DNA of 64,000 nt from Alphaproteobacteria bacterium (GTDB taxonomy: Bacteria; Pseudomonadota; Alphaproteobacteria; ATCC43930; CGMCC-115725). The notes beneath the pieces are model-generated. The model saw only the letters and a list, made by a program, of their open reading frames with translations. It was not told where the DNA came from and made no database searches. Position 1 is the stretch's first letter; each line of letters starts with the position of its first letter. The position numbers and the translations under genes were made by a program. Positions 1-8,877 of the stretch are shown piece after piece. The stretch spans positions 28,651 to 92,650 of the forward strand of contig JAJPHB010000032.1 of the NCBI GenBank assembly GCA_021325525.1. Direction: 5' to 3'.

Positions 1-287
1 AGGCTGACCGAGCAGCGCAGCAGCACCATGCCGAGCGGTCCCCAGAGCCGGCGGCGCGCCCGGCTGAGGGCGAAGGCGATGAGAATGAGGGCGGCGAGCC
101 CGGCGAGGACCTCGGGGATGTGGGTGAGCGCCGGGAAGATAGCGGCGCCGTGCAGGTGCCGATGCGCGAAGATCGCCAGCGGTCGGTCGGCGAATTCGAA
201 GGCCGCCGCCGTGCTTGCAGCGCAGGAGCCGACCGCGAGGAGGAGCCGGGCGGGCCCACGGCGCGCGACGATTACGGCTTCCGTCAT
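1..287 (-). CDS. PAP2-type membrane phosphatase, N-terminal fragment
   Basis: The gene runs off the left edge; only the first 95 codons are visible, from an ATG at 287, with no stop. The N-terminus is basic, a hydrophobic segment follows at about residues 15-30, then the stretch DRPLAIFAHRHLHG followed by FPALTHIPE, and a second hydrophobic segment at about 60-75. This order (membrane helix, 'DRP..', 'LTHIP', membrane helix) is what I know from the start of PAP2 superfamily phosphatases acting on lipid phosphates at the inner membrane. The catalytic KX6RP, SGH and SRX5H motifs would lie outside the window, so the family call is inferred. It starts 137 bp downstream of the stop of the LivF-like gene and may or may not be co-transcribed with it. 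Confidence 0.55.
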   Translation of the reverse strand, partial: MTEAVIVARRGPARLLLAVGSCAASTAAAFEFADRPLAIFAHRHLHGAAIFPALTHIPEVLAGLAALILIAFALSRARRRLWGPLGMVLLRCSVS

Positions 288-424
288 GGGGCGTTCGACT
301 CTCCCGAAAGCTGCGGCGACCGCACAGCCTGCATCAGCACCGCGGCAGTTTCGAGACTTTTCCGCCGCTTGCGCCGCGAGGCAGCCCCGCTGACGCAACA
401 TGGCTGGCGGGGTGTCGGCGCGGC

Positions 425-1135
425 TCAGGCGCCGAGATAGGCGCGGCGAATCTCGGGCCGGCGAAGCAGATCGGCGGCGGCGCCGGTCGCCGCCACCTTG
501 CCGAGCTCGAGAATGACGGCGCGCCCGGCGAGGCTCAGCGCCCAGTTGGCGTTCTGCTCGGCCAGGATCACTGCGAGGCCCTCGGCCACCTGAATCTCGC
601 GCAGGATCTCGCCGATCCGCTCGACGATGATCGGGGCGAGGCCGAGCGAGGGTTCGTCGAGCAGGAGAAGCCTCGGCCGCGGCATGAGCGCCCGGGCGAT
701 CGCGAGCATCTGCTGCTCGCCGCCGCTGAGGCTGCCGGCGCGCTGACCCGCTCGCTCGGCCAGGCGCGGGAAATAGTCATAGAGGCGCCGGATGCGCGCG
801 GCGTTGTCGTGGGCGGATCGCGCAAAGCCGCCGACGCGCAGATTCTCGCTGACCGACATGGCGGAAAAGACGCGGCGCCCCTCGGGCGCGTAGCCGATGC
901 CGTGCCGCACGATCTCGGAGGGCTTGCACCCGCGAAGCGCCGCGCCCGCGAAGGAAATCGCGCCCGCAGGATAGGGCGCCATGCCGAGGATCGCTTTGAG
1001 CGTGCTGCTCTTGCCGGCGCCGTTGCTGCCGACGAGGGCCAGAATCTCTCCGTCGTCCAGGGCGAAGGAGATGCCGTCGGTCCCGATGATCGGACCATAG
1101 CGGACGCCGAGATCGGCGACTTCAAGCAGCGCCAT
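425..1135 (-). CDS. livF: Branched-chain amino acid/amide ABC transporter ATPase LivF
   Basis: This 236-residue protein is a cytoplasmic ATPase of a HAAT-type (branched-chain amino acid, urea or amide) importer. Walker A is GSNGAGKSS at about residues 36-44, the signature is LSGGEQQ, Walker B is LLLLDEPSLGL, and the switch histidine is replaced by the AEQN stretch typical of LivF. Length matches the family. The ATG at 1135 overlaps the end of the livG-like gene by 14 bp, so translation is probably coupled. It is the last of five contiguous importer genes. The substrate cannot be told from sequence; hydrophobic amino acids, amides and aromatic acids are all possible for this family. Confidence 0.93.
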   Translation of the reverse strand: MALLEVADLGVRYGPIIGTDGISFALDDGEILALVGSNGAGKSSTLKAILGMAPYPAGAISFAGAALRGCKPSEIVRHGIGYAPEGRRVFSAMSVSENLRVGGFARSAHDNAARIRRLYDYFPRLAERAGQRAGSLSGGEQQMLAIARALMPRPRLLLLDEPSLGLAPIIVERIGEILREIQVAEGLAVILAEQNANWALSLAGRAVILELGKVAATGAAADLLRRPEIRRAYLGA

Positions 1136-1895
1136 GGCCGCGCCCGAGATAGGCAGCGATGACGGCGCTGTCCGCCAGCACTTGCTGCGGGGTTCCCTGT
1201 GCCAGCTCCTGGCCGTGATGGAGAACGACGAGGCGGTCGCAAAGACCCGAGATGAAGCGCATGTTGTGATCGACGACGATGAGGGTCACGCCGCGCTGGC
1301 GGATGCGCCGAATCGTCTCCAGCACCTGGTCGGCCTCCTCTGCCGCCAGCCCGGCCACCGGCTCGTCCAGCATGAGGAGGCGCGGCCTGGCGGCGAGCGC
1401 GATGACCATGCCGAGCGATTTCTGGCGGCCATAGGGAAGGCTGCCGGCAATCGCCTCGCCAAGATGGTCGAGGCCGAACCAGGCGAGCAGCTCGGCGATG
1501 CGGTCTTCCGTCTCGCGGCGGCGGGCACGGGCGCGGAGGGTGCCGAGGAAAGCCGGAACGACCCCGGGATAAAGGCCGAGAAAGGCGCCGCGCAGCGCGT
1601 TCTCGCGGACGGTGCGATGGCCGTAGACGACAGTCGATTGGAAGGTCCGCACCAGCCCCTTGCGCGCCAGATGATGAGGGGGGAGCCCGGTCACCTCCTC
1701 GCCGGCGAAAACGACGCGCCCGGCATTGGGCTTGATGACGCCGCTGAGGAGATTGATCGCCGTCGTCTTGCCGGCCCCGTTGGGACCGATGAGGCCCAGG
1801 ATCTCGCCTTCCGCCACCGCGAAGCTCAGTCCGGCGACGGCGCGCAGCCCGCCGAAGCTGCGGCTGAGCCCGCTCGTTTCGAGGAGGCGGCTCAC
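1122..1895 (-). CDS. livG: Branched-chain amino acid/amide ABC transporter ATPase LivG
   Basis: This is the second ATPase of the importer, 257 residues, expected to form a heterodimer with LivF beneath the LivH/LivM permease. Walker A is GPNGAGKTT near residue 37. The signature is degenerate (LPYGRQKSLG rather than LSYGQQ), as is common in LivG. Walker B is LLMLDEPVAGL, and the switch is VVDHNM. Its GTG start at 1895 overlaps the livM stop in a GTGA, which indicates translational coupling. The length and the typical LivG insert before the signature (residues about 85-125) agree with the family. Confidence 0.93.
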   Translation of the reverse strand: MSRLLETSGLSRSFGGLRAVAGLSFAVAEGEILGLIGPNGAGKTTAINLLSGVIKPNAGRVVFAGEEVTGLPPHHLARKGLVRTFQSTVVYGHRTVRENALRGAFLGLYPGVVPAFLGTLRARARRRETEDRIAELLAWFGLDHLGEAIAGSLPYGRQKSLGMVIALAARPRLLMLDEPVAGLAAEEADQVLETIRRIRQRGVTLIVVDHNMRFISGLCDRLVVLHHGQELAQGTPQQVLADSAVIAAYLGRGHGAA

Positions 1896-2863
1896 CGTGC
1901 CTTCCCCAGCGCCCGCAGGCGGGCGCCGATCTCGATGATGCCGCCGGGCAGGGCGGCCATGACGATGATGAGGATGATGCCGAAGAAGACTCGCTGCATC
2001 TCTACATAGCCGCGCAGCAGCTCGGGCAACGCCGTCAGGAAGAGGGCGCCGATGAGTGCGCCGGCGAGGCGCTGCATTCCGCCGATCACGTTCATGACGA
2101 CGAGGTTCAGCGATTCGACGATACTAAAGGTGGTGGGGTCGATGAGGCGGAGATAGTGCGCCTGGAGCACGCCTTGAACGCCGGCCAGCGCGCAGGCGAC
2201 GACGAAGACGGCGACTTTCCAGCGGATGACTGGCACGCCCGAGCATTCGGCGAGACGCTCGGCTTCGCGCAGCGCGTCGATGGTGCGGCCGATCTCCGAG
2301 CCGAGAATGCGGGCGACGATGCCGACGCAGAGCACGGCCGCGCCGAGCGCGAGATAGTAGAAGCCGAGCGGCGTCGCGAAGACTGGAGCCGGCGGCGGCA
2401 CGTCGAAGATGCCGTTTGAGCCGCCCGTCACCGCGGTCCACTCGGTGAAGACGAGGCGCAGGATCTCGCCGAAGAGAAAGGTGACGAGGACGAAATACTT
2501 GCCGGTGACGCGGAGGATGAGCGGCCCGATCGCCAGCGCCACCGTAGCCGCCGCAAGGCAGCCGAGCGGGAGCGCGGCGGCGAAGGGCAGGCCGAGGCGC
2601 ATCTGGCTCAGCACCGCAACATAGCCCGCGACGCCCATGAAGCCGGCATGGGCGAAGGAGACATGGCCGGTGCGGATGATGAGATGGAGGCTGGCGGCGC
2701 CGATCGCGTAAAGCGCGACGAGCGTCGCCAAGGCGAGGAGGAATTTGTTGCCGAAGACGAGCGGCCAGAGCGCCAGGAGAAGGGCAGCACCAGCGACAAG
2801 GCCGTGCAGCGCCGAGATCCGGGGACGCGTTGATCGGGCCGCCGCGCCGATGACGCTCGCCAT
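1892..2863 (-). CDS. livM: Branched-chain amino acid/amide ABC permease LivM
   Basis: A 323-residue inner-membrane permease with about eight to ten hydrophobic segments. The diagnostic LivM stretch GHVSFAHAGFMGVAGY lies at about residues 65-80, and the cytoplasmic coupling loop contains a conserved ALREAERLAE-like segment, where the ATPase docks. The ATG at 2863 lies 4 bp after the livH stop, and its own stop overlaps livG. Together with LivH it forms the membrane channel of the importer. No unusual features were seen. Confidence 0.93.
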   Translation of the reverse strand: MASVIGAAARSTRPRISALHGLVAGAALLLALWPLVFGNKFLLALATLVALYAIGAASLHLIIRTGHVSFAHAGFMGVAGYVAVLSQMRLGLPFAAALPLGCLAAATVALAIGPLILRVTGKYFVLVTFLFGEILRLVFTEWTAVTGGSNGIFDVPPPAPVFATPLGFYYLALGAAVLCVGIVARILGSEIGRTIDALREAERLAECSGVPVIRWKVAVFVVACALAGVQGVLQAHYLRLIDPTTFSIVESLNLVVMNVIGGMQRLAGALIGALFLTALPELLRGYVEMQRVFFGIILIIVMAALPGGIIEIGARLRALGKAR

Positions 2864-2867
2864 CCCG

Positions 2868-3734
2868 CTACTCCGGCGTGCCCAGGAGGCCCCAGGGGCG
2901 GAAGATGAGGAGAAGGATCACGACGCCGAACGAGACGAAGGCCGACAGCGTTGCGCCATAGAAGGTCGAGAGAAAGCTCTCGGTGAAGCCGAGAATGAGG
3001 CCGCCGAGCGCGGCGCCCGGGATGCTGCCCATGCCGCCGAGAATGACGGCGATGAAGGCAACGACCAGCGGCCGGTCGCCCATGAAGGGCGAGAGCGCAT
3101 AGATCTGCGCATAGAGGCCGCCGGCCAACGCCGTCATGAAGATCGCGATGAAGAAGGCGAGGCGGTAGGTCGAGAGCGTGTCGATGCCTTGCGCCTCGGC
3201 GATCTCGACATCCTGCGCCGCGGCCCGCATCGCGAGGCCCCAGCGCGAGCGGCTCATGAACAGCCAGAAGAGGGCGAGAATCGCCGCGGCAATGGCGACG
3301 ACCATCAGCCGGTCGAGCGGCAGGATGACGCCGCCGAGCTGCAGCATGCCGTTGAAGGCTGGCGGGATCGCACGCTCATAGGTGTCCCAGATGATGACGC
3401 TGCCGAAGACGAGCGCCATGTTGAGCCCGAGCAGGCCGATCATGCTCTGGAACATCTTCTGGTAGAACCAGCGGAAGACGCAGCGCTCGAGCAGGAGCGA
3501 GATCACGGCGACGAGCAGCGCCGAGAGCGGCACGGCGAGGATGTAGGGCAGGCGGTACTGGCCGTAGAGGTAGTAAAGAGCGTAGCCGCCGAGCACGGCG
3601 AAGGCGCCGTGGGCGAAGTTGACCACCCGCATGATGCCGAAGAGCAGCGTGAAGCCCAGCGCGACCAGCACGTAGATGGCGCCGAGGCTGAGGCCGTTGA
3701 CGACGACTTGCGCGAGGAGCGTCGGCGTGAACAC
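2868..3734 (-). CDS. livH: Branched-chain amino acid/amide ABC permease LivH
   Basis: A 288-residue polytopic membrane protein, the LivH half of the importer permease. The N-terminal pattern NGLSLGAIYVLVALGFTL and the following MRVVNFAHGAF are hallmarks of LivH. The coupling-loop region reads GLAMRAAAQDVEIAEAQGI, matching the permease EAA-like loop. The start is a GTG at 3734, chosen because the protein then begins exactly at the family N-terminus. It sits 41 bp after the binding-protein gene stop and 4 bp before livM. Confidence 0.92.
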   Translation of the reverse strand: MFTPTLLAQVVVNGLSLGAIYVLVALGFTLLFGIMRVVNFAHGAFAVLGGYALYYLYGQYRLPYILAVPLSALLVAVISLLLERCVFRWFYQKMFQSMIGLLGLNMALVFGSVIIWDTYERAIPPAFNGMLQLGGVILPLDRLMVVAIAAAILALFWLFMSRSRWGLAMRAAAQDVEIAEAQGIDTLSTYRLAFFIAIFMTALAGGLYAQIYALSPFMGDRPLVVAFIAVILGGMGSIPGAALGGLILGFTESFLSTFYGATLSAFVSFGVVILLLIFRPWGLLGTPE

Positions 3735-3775
3735 GGCTCAGGAGCGATCTTCCGCCGCCCGCCGCACGCCCGCGC

Positions 3776-4948
3776 TCAACGCTGCTCGGGCTGAAGCTCG
3801 GCGCGAGTCACGCGCTTGCCGTCCTTCACCTCGACGATGAGGAACTTCAGGAGGAGCTGGTGATTGACGCCGTAATCGGCCATGCCGCCCCAGCGCACGG
3901 GGCCGAAAAGCCCGGCATCGTAGCCGTCGAGCTTCTCCAAGGCGTCGCGCACCTTGTCGACATCGGTCGTGCCGGCGCGCCGCATGGCCTCGAAGAGAAC
4001 CTTCGCGGCGTTGTACCAGGCCGGCGCCTGGGCATTGATGATGCCGGGCCATTGCTTGTGGTAGGTGGCGACGAACTTCGCCGCCGCCGGCGAATCGAAA
4101 TCGAAGACGTCATAGGAGAGAAAACCGTCGGCGAGCGGACCCGCCACCGCCATGATCTCGTCGACCGAGGGGCCGCCGACCTGCCAGATGCGCCCCTTGT
4201 AGCCCGCCTGCCGCGCCTGTTTCAGCAGCAGCCCCGCCTCTGTCGGCGCATTGAAGTTGAGATCGAAGAGGTCGACGCCTTGCGCGATCATGCGCGTCAT
4301 CAGCGGCGTGAATTCCTTGGTGCCGCGGTCATAGAGCTCGGACCAGACCTCGTAGCCCGCCTTCTTGTAGGCGTCGATGAGGAGCGGCAGCGCCGCCTGG
4401 CCGACGGCGTCGTTGGTGCAGACGAGGCCGATCTTCTTCACCTCGGGCATATTCTGCTTGAGCCAGGCGATCATCGCCGGGGTGAATTCGACATTGCTGT
4501 TGAGGGCGCGGAAATTGTAGGCGGCCTTCGCCTCGTTCTTGAGGATGGCCGGCGCATAGCCGTCGGAGAGGACGATGACCTTCGCCGGATTGGTGACGCC
4601 GATGACGGCGAGCGCCGGCGGCGAGCCCGCGGGACCCAGGATGAATTTGACGCCATCCGAATTGACGAGCCGCTCGGCCGCCGTCTTGCCGCCGGTCGAG
4701 GTGTATTGGTCGTCATACATGACGAGCCGCGGCTTGTAGGTCTTGTCGCCGAGCTTCAGCCCGCCCGCCGCATTGACCTCATCGATAGCCATCTGGGTCC
4801 CGCGCTGAATCGCGAGCCCCCAGGCGGTGCCGCCGCCCGACAGGCTGCCGACGGCGCCGATCTTGAGCTCTTCCTGCGCCGTGGCCGCGCCGGCGCAAGC
4901 CAGCGCCACAGTTGCCGCCGCGATCAGCGCCAGCAGCGCTCTCGTCAT
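3776..4948 (-). CDS. Periplasmic substrate-binding protein of the Liv-type importer
   Basis: This 390-residue type-I periplasmic binding protein captures the substrate and delivers it to LivH/LivM. The N-terminus is a classic Sec signal peptide (basic start, hydrophobic core, small residues ending ATAQ at about residue 25) without a lipobox cysteine, so the protein is soluble in the periplasm. The mature start EELKIGAVGSLSGGGTAWG and the later AERLVNSDGVKFILGP match the Peripla_BP_6 family. A strong ribosome binding site (GAGGGAGGG) lies just before the ATG at 4948. It is the first gene of the five-gene importer operon. The ligand is not predictable by eye. Confidence 0.9.
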   Translation of the reverse strand: MTRALLALIAAATVALACAGAATAQEELKIGAVGSLSGGGTAWGLAIQRGTQMAIDEVNAAGGLKLGDKTYKPRLVMYDDQYTSTGGKTAAERLVNSDGVKFILGPAGSPPALAVIGVTNPAKVIVLSDGYAPAILKNEAKAAYNFRALNSNVEFTPAMIAWLKQNMPEVKKIGLVCTNDAVGQAALPLLIDAYKKAGYEVWSELYDRGTKEFTPLMTRMIAQGVDLFDLNFNAPTEAGLLLKQARQAGYKGRIWQVGGPSVDEIMAVAGPLADGFLSYDVFDFDSPAAAKFVATYHKQWPGIINAQAPAWYNAAKVLFEAMRRAGTTDVDKVRDALEKLDGYDAGLFGPVRWGGMADYGVNHQLLLKFLIVEVKDGKRVTRAELQPEQR

Positions 4949-5057
4949 GGCACCCTCCCTCGGTGTGGTCGCCGCCTCGCTTTCGACGGGCGAGCGGCCG
5001 TTTTGATCAGCGAGCCTAGCCAGCCGCCTCGGCCATCGTCAACACGAGGCGCCTTCC

Positions 5058-6254
5058 TCAGCGCTCCTCGCCTCGGAACTCCGTCGTGGCGGCGATCGCC
5101 GCGACCGCGATGGCGCAGAGGCCGATGGGGGCGAAGCCGGCGAGGGGCAGTCCGGTCGCGTCCCAGAGCAGCCCGCCGAGGATCGGCGTCAGAACGGCGA
5201 CGGTATAGCTGATCGCGAACATGCCGGCCGAAGTGCGGTGGACGTCCTCCGCCTTGCTGACGAGCGCCGGCACGGCAAGGCCGAGGATGAGCGCCGCCGC
5301 CAGGGCGAAGCCGAGCGTTCCCGCCCAGACGACGACCCATGCGCCGGGCGTTGCCACAATCCCGAGAATGCTGAGGAGAGCGAGGCCGCCCGTTCCGACA
5401 TAGGCCCAGCGCTGCAAGGCGAGGCGGCCGGCGAAGACCAGCATCAGCACCGAAGCCGGAAGCTGCATGAAATTGAGCGCGGTCAGCGCCGCGCCGATGA
5501 GCTGCGGGCTGCCCGCCGCCGTCAAATAGTCGGGAAGGAAATGGTTGGTCGCGAAATAGGTGCTGTTGACGCAGCCGAGGATGAGACCGAGGCGCCAGAT
5601 GAAGGGCCGCCGCCAATCGGGCCACCAGAGGCGCGGCGCTGCCCCGGGGGCCGCGGGCGGGCGCGGCGCGAGGACCGCGACCAGCAGCAGCGTCGCGATG
5701 ATCGGCAGGGTCCAGAGGATGAAATTCCAGCGCCAGCTTCCGCCGGTCAGCGGCAGGATCACCGGAATCGTGAGAGCCACGACCAGAACTTCGCCGGCCA
5801 GCAAGCCATTGCTGTAGAGCGCCGTGCCGAAGCCGATGCGCCGCGGCAGCCAGGCGCGCACGAGCGGCGGCAGCGCCGGCTGCATCAGCGCGACGCCGCA
5901 CCCCATGACGATGGTCGCGGCATAAAGCAGCGCGGCGTTCGGAACGGCGGCGCGCGCCGCCGAGCCGGCCGCGTTGAGCAGCAGGCCGACGATCAGCGTC
6001 GGCACCGCGCCGAAGCGGGCGATCAGCAGCGATCCCGGCAGCGCTGCCACCGCGAAGAGCAGCGAGACGACGCTTGACAGCATGCCGATCTCGGTCTCGG
6101 AGAGATGGAGGTCGGCATGGAGGCGCGGCACGACCGGCGGGACGGCCAGCACCGTCAGGCGCAGCGCGACGCCGGAGAGCCACAGCAGAGCGTAGCAGGT
6201 GAAGGGCCGCGCGATGCTGCGATCGCCGCCGCGGGCGAGGGGGTGGACGCTCAT
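5058..6254 (-). CDS. MFS transporter, CynX/NimT-like
   Basis: A 398-residue major facilitator superfamily protein with about twelve hydrophobic segments and no soluble domain. The N-terminal half has LSETEIGMLSSVVSLLFAVAALPGS, the usual helix 2 region, and a later ALMQPALPPLVRAWLPRRIG stretch that resembles the CynX/NimT (cyanate/nitroimidazole) branch. A proton-coupled export or uptake role in the inner membrane is the family expectation, but the substrate is unknown. It follows a second MFS gene on the same strand after 31 bp, so the two are probably co-transcribed and separate from the polysaccharide cluster. Confidence 0.8.
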   Translation of the reverse strand: MSVHPLARGGDRSIARPFTCYALLWLSGVALRLTVLAVPPVVPRLHADLHLSETEIGMLSSVVSLLFAVAALPGSLLIARFGAVPTLIVGLLLNAAGSAARAAVPNAALLYAATIVMGCGVALMQPALPPLVRAWLPRRIGFGTALYSNGLLAGEVLVVALTIPVILPLTGGSWRWNFILWTLPIIATLLLVAVLAPRPPAAPGAAPRLWWPDWRRPFIWRLGLILGCVNSTYFATNHFLPDYLTAAGSPQLIGAALTALNFMQLPASVLMLVFAGRLALQRWAYVGTGGLALLSILGIVATPGAWVVVWAGTLGFALAAALILGLAVPALVSKAEDVHRTSAGMFAISYTVAVLTPILGGLLWDATGLPLAGFAPIGLCAIAVAAIAATTEFRGEER

Positions 6255-6285
6255 GAGGGGGAAGGGCGGCTCCGGTCGATGCGGG

Positions 6286-7524
6286 TCACGCGCCCGAGCG
6301 CGCCACCTGCCGCAGCGCCGGCCGCAGCCGCCAGGCGAGAGGCAGCGTCGTCAGCACGATGGCGGCGACGAGCACCATCATGAGCGGCACGCCGGCGGCA
6401 TCGCTGAAGAGGCCATAGAGGACGGGGGCAAGCGCGCCGCCGCCGATCGTCCCCGTGTAGAAGACGCCGAAGGCGTGCTCGCGCCGCTCGGCCGGGACGA
6501 GCTCCGGCACGGTGCCGTAGAGCACCGACGAGGTGCCGTTGAGAGCGACGCCGATGACCGGCAGCAACGCTAGCCCGCCGGCGAGCGGCAGCGGCAGCAG
6601 CGCCAGGATGCCGGCTGCGGTCAGCCCCTCGGTGAGGAAGACCGTCGCCAGCACGCCGAGCCGCGCTCCCAAGAGCCCGCAGACGAGCTTCCCGGCGGCG
6701 CCGCCGGCGAAGATCAGGGTCAGCGCCATTCCGACCATCGGCACATCGGCGCCTTTGGCCTTCAGCAGGAAGGGCAGAAACGTCAGGAAGCCCATGCGCG
6801 TCGCGCTATCGATGATGCCGATGACGAGCAGTACCGGAAAGCCGCCGGGCGCCGGAATGGAGGCGCTTTTCGCCGTTCCCGTCGTCGCCGCCGCATGCGA
6901 AGGCGCGGCCGCGGCAGGCGCGCCGCTTTCGCCGCGGAGCAGCCCGGCGATGAGCGCCGCCGCCGCGAGACCGACAAGGCCCAACACCATGATGCTGGGG
7001 CGCCAGGGCATGAGATTGACCAGCCAGGCGGTGGCCGCCGGCAGCGCCATCTTGCCGAGATCGCCAGCGAAATTGTAGGTGCCGAGCGCGGCACGCGAGC
7101 TCCGCCCCTCATATGCGCGGGCAACCAGGCTGGAAGCGATCGGGTGCTGCGTGCTGGAGCCGATCCCGCCGAGGATCAGCATCGCGGCAAGGAAGAGAAA
7201 GCCGGTGCTGACGCCGGCGAAGAGATAGGCGAGGGCGGCAAGCGCAGTGCCGCCGACCAGAACCGCCGGGCCGCCGAGACGGCGCGACAGGACGCCCGCC
7301 GGGACCTGCAGACCCGCCATGGCGCCGGCATAGATGGCACGCAGCGCCCCGACCGCGGCGTAGCCGAGCGCGAATTCCGTCTGCCAGATCGGGAGGAGCA
7401 CATAGAGCAGATCGGTGTATCCGTCATGGAGCGCATGCGCGCCGCAGGCCGTGGCCAGCACGCGGCGCGGGTGCTCCTTGAGCCGTCCCGTTCCCCCCCT
7501 CACCATGCCCGACAGCGCGACCAT
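6286..7524 (-). CDS. MFS efflux transporter, Fsr (fosmidomycin-resistance)-like
   Basis: A 412-residue, twelve-helix MFS protein. The region HALHDGYTDLLYVLLP near the first helix, GTYNFAGDLGKMALPA in the middle and GIGSSTQHPIASSLVARAY are close to what I know of the Fsr family of drug-efflux permeases. The ATG at 7524 follows a GGAGAG ribosome binding site. A second in-frame ATG six codons later is a weaker alternative. The gene is upstream of, and likely in one operon with, the MFS gene at 5058-6254. The true substrate is unknown; fosmidomycin is only the name-giving compound of the family. Confidence 0.8.
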   Translation of the reverse strand: MVALSGMVRGGTGRLKEHPRRVLATACGAHALHDGYTDLLYVLLPIWQTEFALGYAAVGALRAIYAGAMAGLQVPAGVLSRRLGGPAVLVGGTALAALAYLFAGVSTGFLFLAAMLILGGIGSSTQHPIASSLVARAYEGRSSRAALGTYNFAGDLGKMALPAATAWLVNLMPWRPSIMVLGLVGLAAAALIAGLLRGESGAPAAAAPSHAAATTGTAKSASIPAPGGFPVLLVIGIIDSATRMGFLTFLPFLLKAKGADVPMVGMALTLIFAGGAAGKLVCGLLGARLGVLATVFLTEGLTAAGILALLPLPLAGGLALLPVIGVALNGTSSVLYGTVPELVPAERREHAFGVFYTGTIGGGALAPVLYGLFSDAAGVPLMMVLVAAIVLTTLPLAWRLRPALRQVARSGA

Positions 7525-7638
7525 CGACCGTCTCTCCGAGTGGCGGGCTGCATCTTGGCGGCCGCCGCGACGGCCGGCAAACGCCTTTTCGTGATTGGCG
7601 CTACGCGCCGAACGCGTGTCGGCGCATGACCTGCGCCA

Positions 7639-8865
7639 TCATGGCATGTCTTTTGCCGCCGCGAGGGCTTCGAGAACGGCGCGCGCCTGCCGCTCGCGGC
7701 TGTGACGGGGCGCCGCGGCGAGGCTGGCCGAAGCGAGCCGCCGGCGCAATCCCTCGTCATCGGCGAGGCGCCGAATCGCGGCGGCGAGCGCTTCCGGATC
7801 GCCGGCGGGAACCCAGAGGCCGGCTCCGCTCTCTTCGAGGACCGTCCTTGCTTCCCCGTCCGGGGAAGCAAGGAGGATCGGCAATCCCATTGCCATCGCC
7901 TCGAAGATCTTCGAGGGAATGACCTCGGCAAAGGCGGGTGCGTCCTTCAGGTGGACGAGAGCCACGTCGCACAGCGACCACACGCGAGAGATCGTCTCCT
8001 TCGGCTGCATCGGCTGAAAGACGACGTTGTCGAGGCCGCGGCGCTTCGCCTCGATGATGAGCCGTTCGCGCTCGGCGCCGGCGCCGACGAAGAGGAAGCG
8101 CGGGGTCGGCGACGGGCGAAGCAAGGCCGCGGCGTCGAGCACGCGCGACAGGTCATGCGCCATGCCATGCGTGCCGAGATAGCCGATGACGAAGGCGTCG
8201 GCGAGCCCCCAAGCGCGCGCAAGCACCGCATCGCGCGGCCGCGGCGCGTAGCGCGGCAGGTCGACGCCGTTGCGGATCACCGTGATCTTGTCCGGGCGAA
8301 TCCCGCGGCGGGTCAAATCGTCCTTGAACGCCTGGGTCAAGGCGATGACCTTGCGGGCGCGGCGGTAAAGAAAGAGCTCGAGCCGCTCGAGGGCGGCGAT
8401 CGCCGCGCCGTTGCGCAGGGCGCCGACGGCCAGGATCGAGCGCGGCCACAGATCGCCCAGCTCGAAGACGAACGGGATGCGCCGGCACGCGCCGATGGCC
8501 CAGCCGGCGACGGCGGTGAAGAATTGCGGCGACGTCGCGACGACGACGTCGGGCCGGCGCTCGAAAAGCCCGGCGAGATAGCCGTTCGCCATGAAGCTGA
8601 GGAAATCGAGAGTCCGCAGGACGACGCCCTCGTTGCGGGCGATGAAGGTCTTGACCCGGAGGACCTCGATGCCGTCGGCGCGCTCGCGCTGACGCCAGCG
8701 ATTGGCGTAGCCCGGGAAGAGCTTGCCTTGCGGAAAATTGGGCGCCGAGGTGATGACCGTCACCTCGTGGCCCCAGCGCGCCCAGTAGACGGCCCTCTCG
8801 TAGACGCGCGTCGCCGCGGCGTTCGTCTCGGGCGGATAGTTCTCGGTCAGGAAGAGAATGCGCAT
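7639..8865 (-). CDS. WbuB-like glycosyltransferase, GT4 family
   Basis: A 408-residue GT-B fold glycosyltransferase predicted to transfer a sugar from a nucleotide donor to a lipid-linked acceptor on the cytoplasmic face of the membrane. The N-terminus LFLTENYPPETNAAATRVYE and the later FVFELGDLWPRSILAVGAL are typical of the WbuB/fucosamine-transferase branch of GT4. The C-terminal donor-binding half contains PSKIFEAMAMGLPILLA with the conserved Glu. It begins 12 bp after the neighbouring asparagine-synthetase gene and is the last gene of the polysaccharide cluster in the direction of transcription. The 113 bp after its stop contain no convincing terminator. Confidence 0.85.
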   Translation of the reverse strand: MRILFLTENYPPETNAAATRVYERAVYWARWGHEVTVITSAPNFPQGKLFPGYANRWRQRERADGIEVLRVKTFIARNEGVVLRTLDFLSFMANGYLAGLFERRPDVVVATSPQFFTAVAGWAIGACRRIPFVFELGDLWPRSILAVGALRNGAAIAALERLELFLYRRARKVIALTQAFKDDLTRRGIRPDKITVIRNGVDLPRYAPRPRDAVLARAWGLADAFVIGYLGTHGMAHDLSRVLDAAALLRPSPTPRFLFVGAGAERERLIIEAKRRGLDNVVFQPMQPKETISRVWSLCDVALVHLKDAPAFAEVIPSKIFEAMAMGLPILLASPDGEARTVLEESGAGLWVPAGDPEALAAAIRRLADDEGLRRRLASASLAAAPRHSRERQARAVLEALAAAKDMP

Positions 8866-8877
8866 GCGGCGCGGAGA

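Noticed and set aside
7621..7637. Hairpin GGCGCA-TGACC-TGCGCC after the last gene of the polysaccharide cluster
   Set aside because: The stem has only 6 bp and no T-run follows in the direction of transcription, so I do not call it a terminator.
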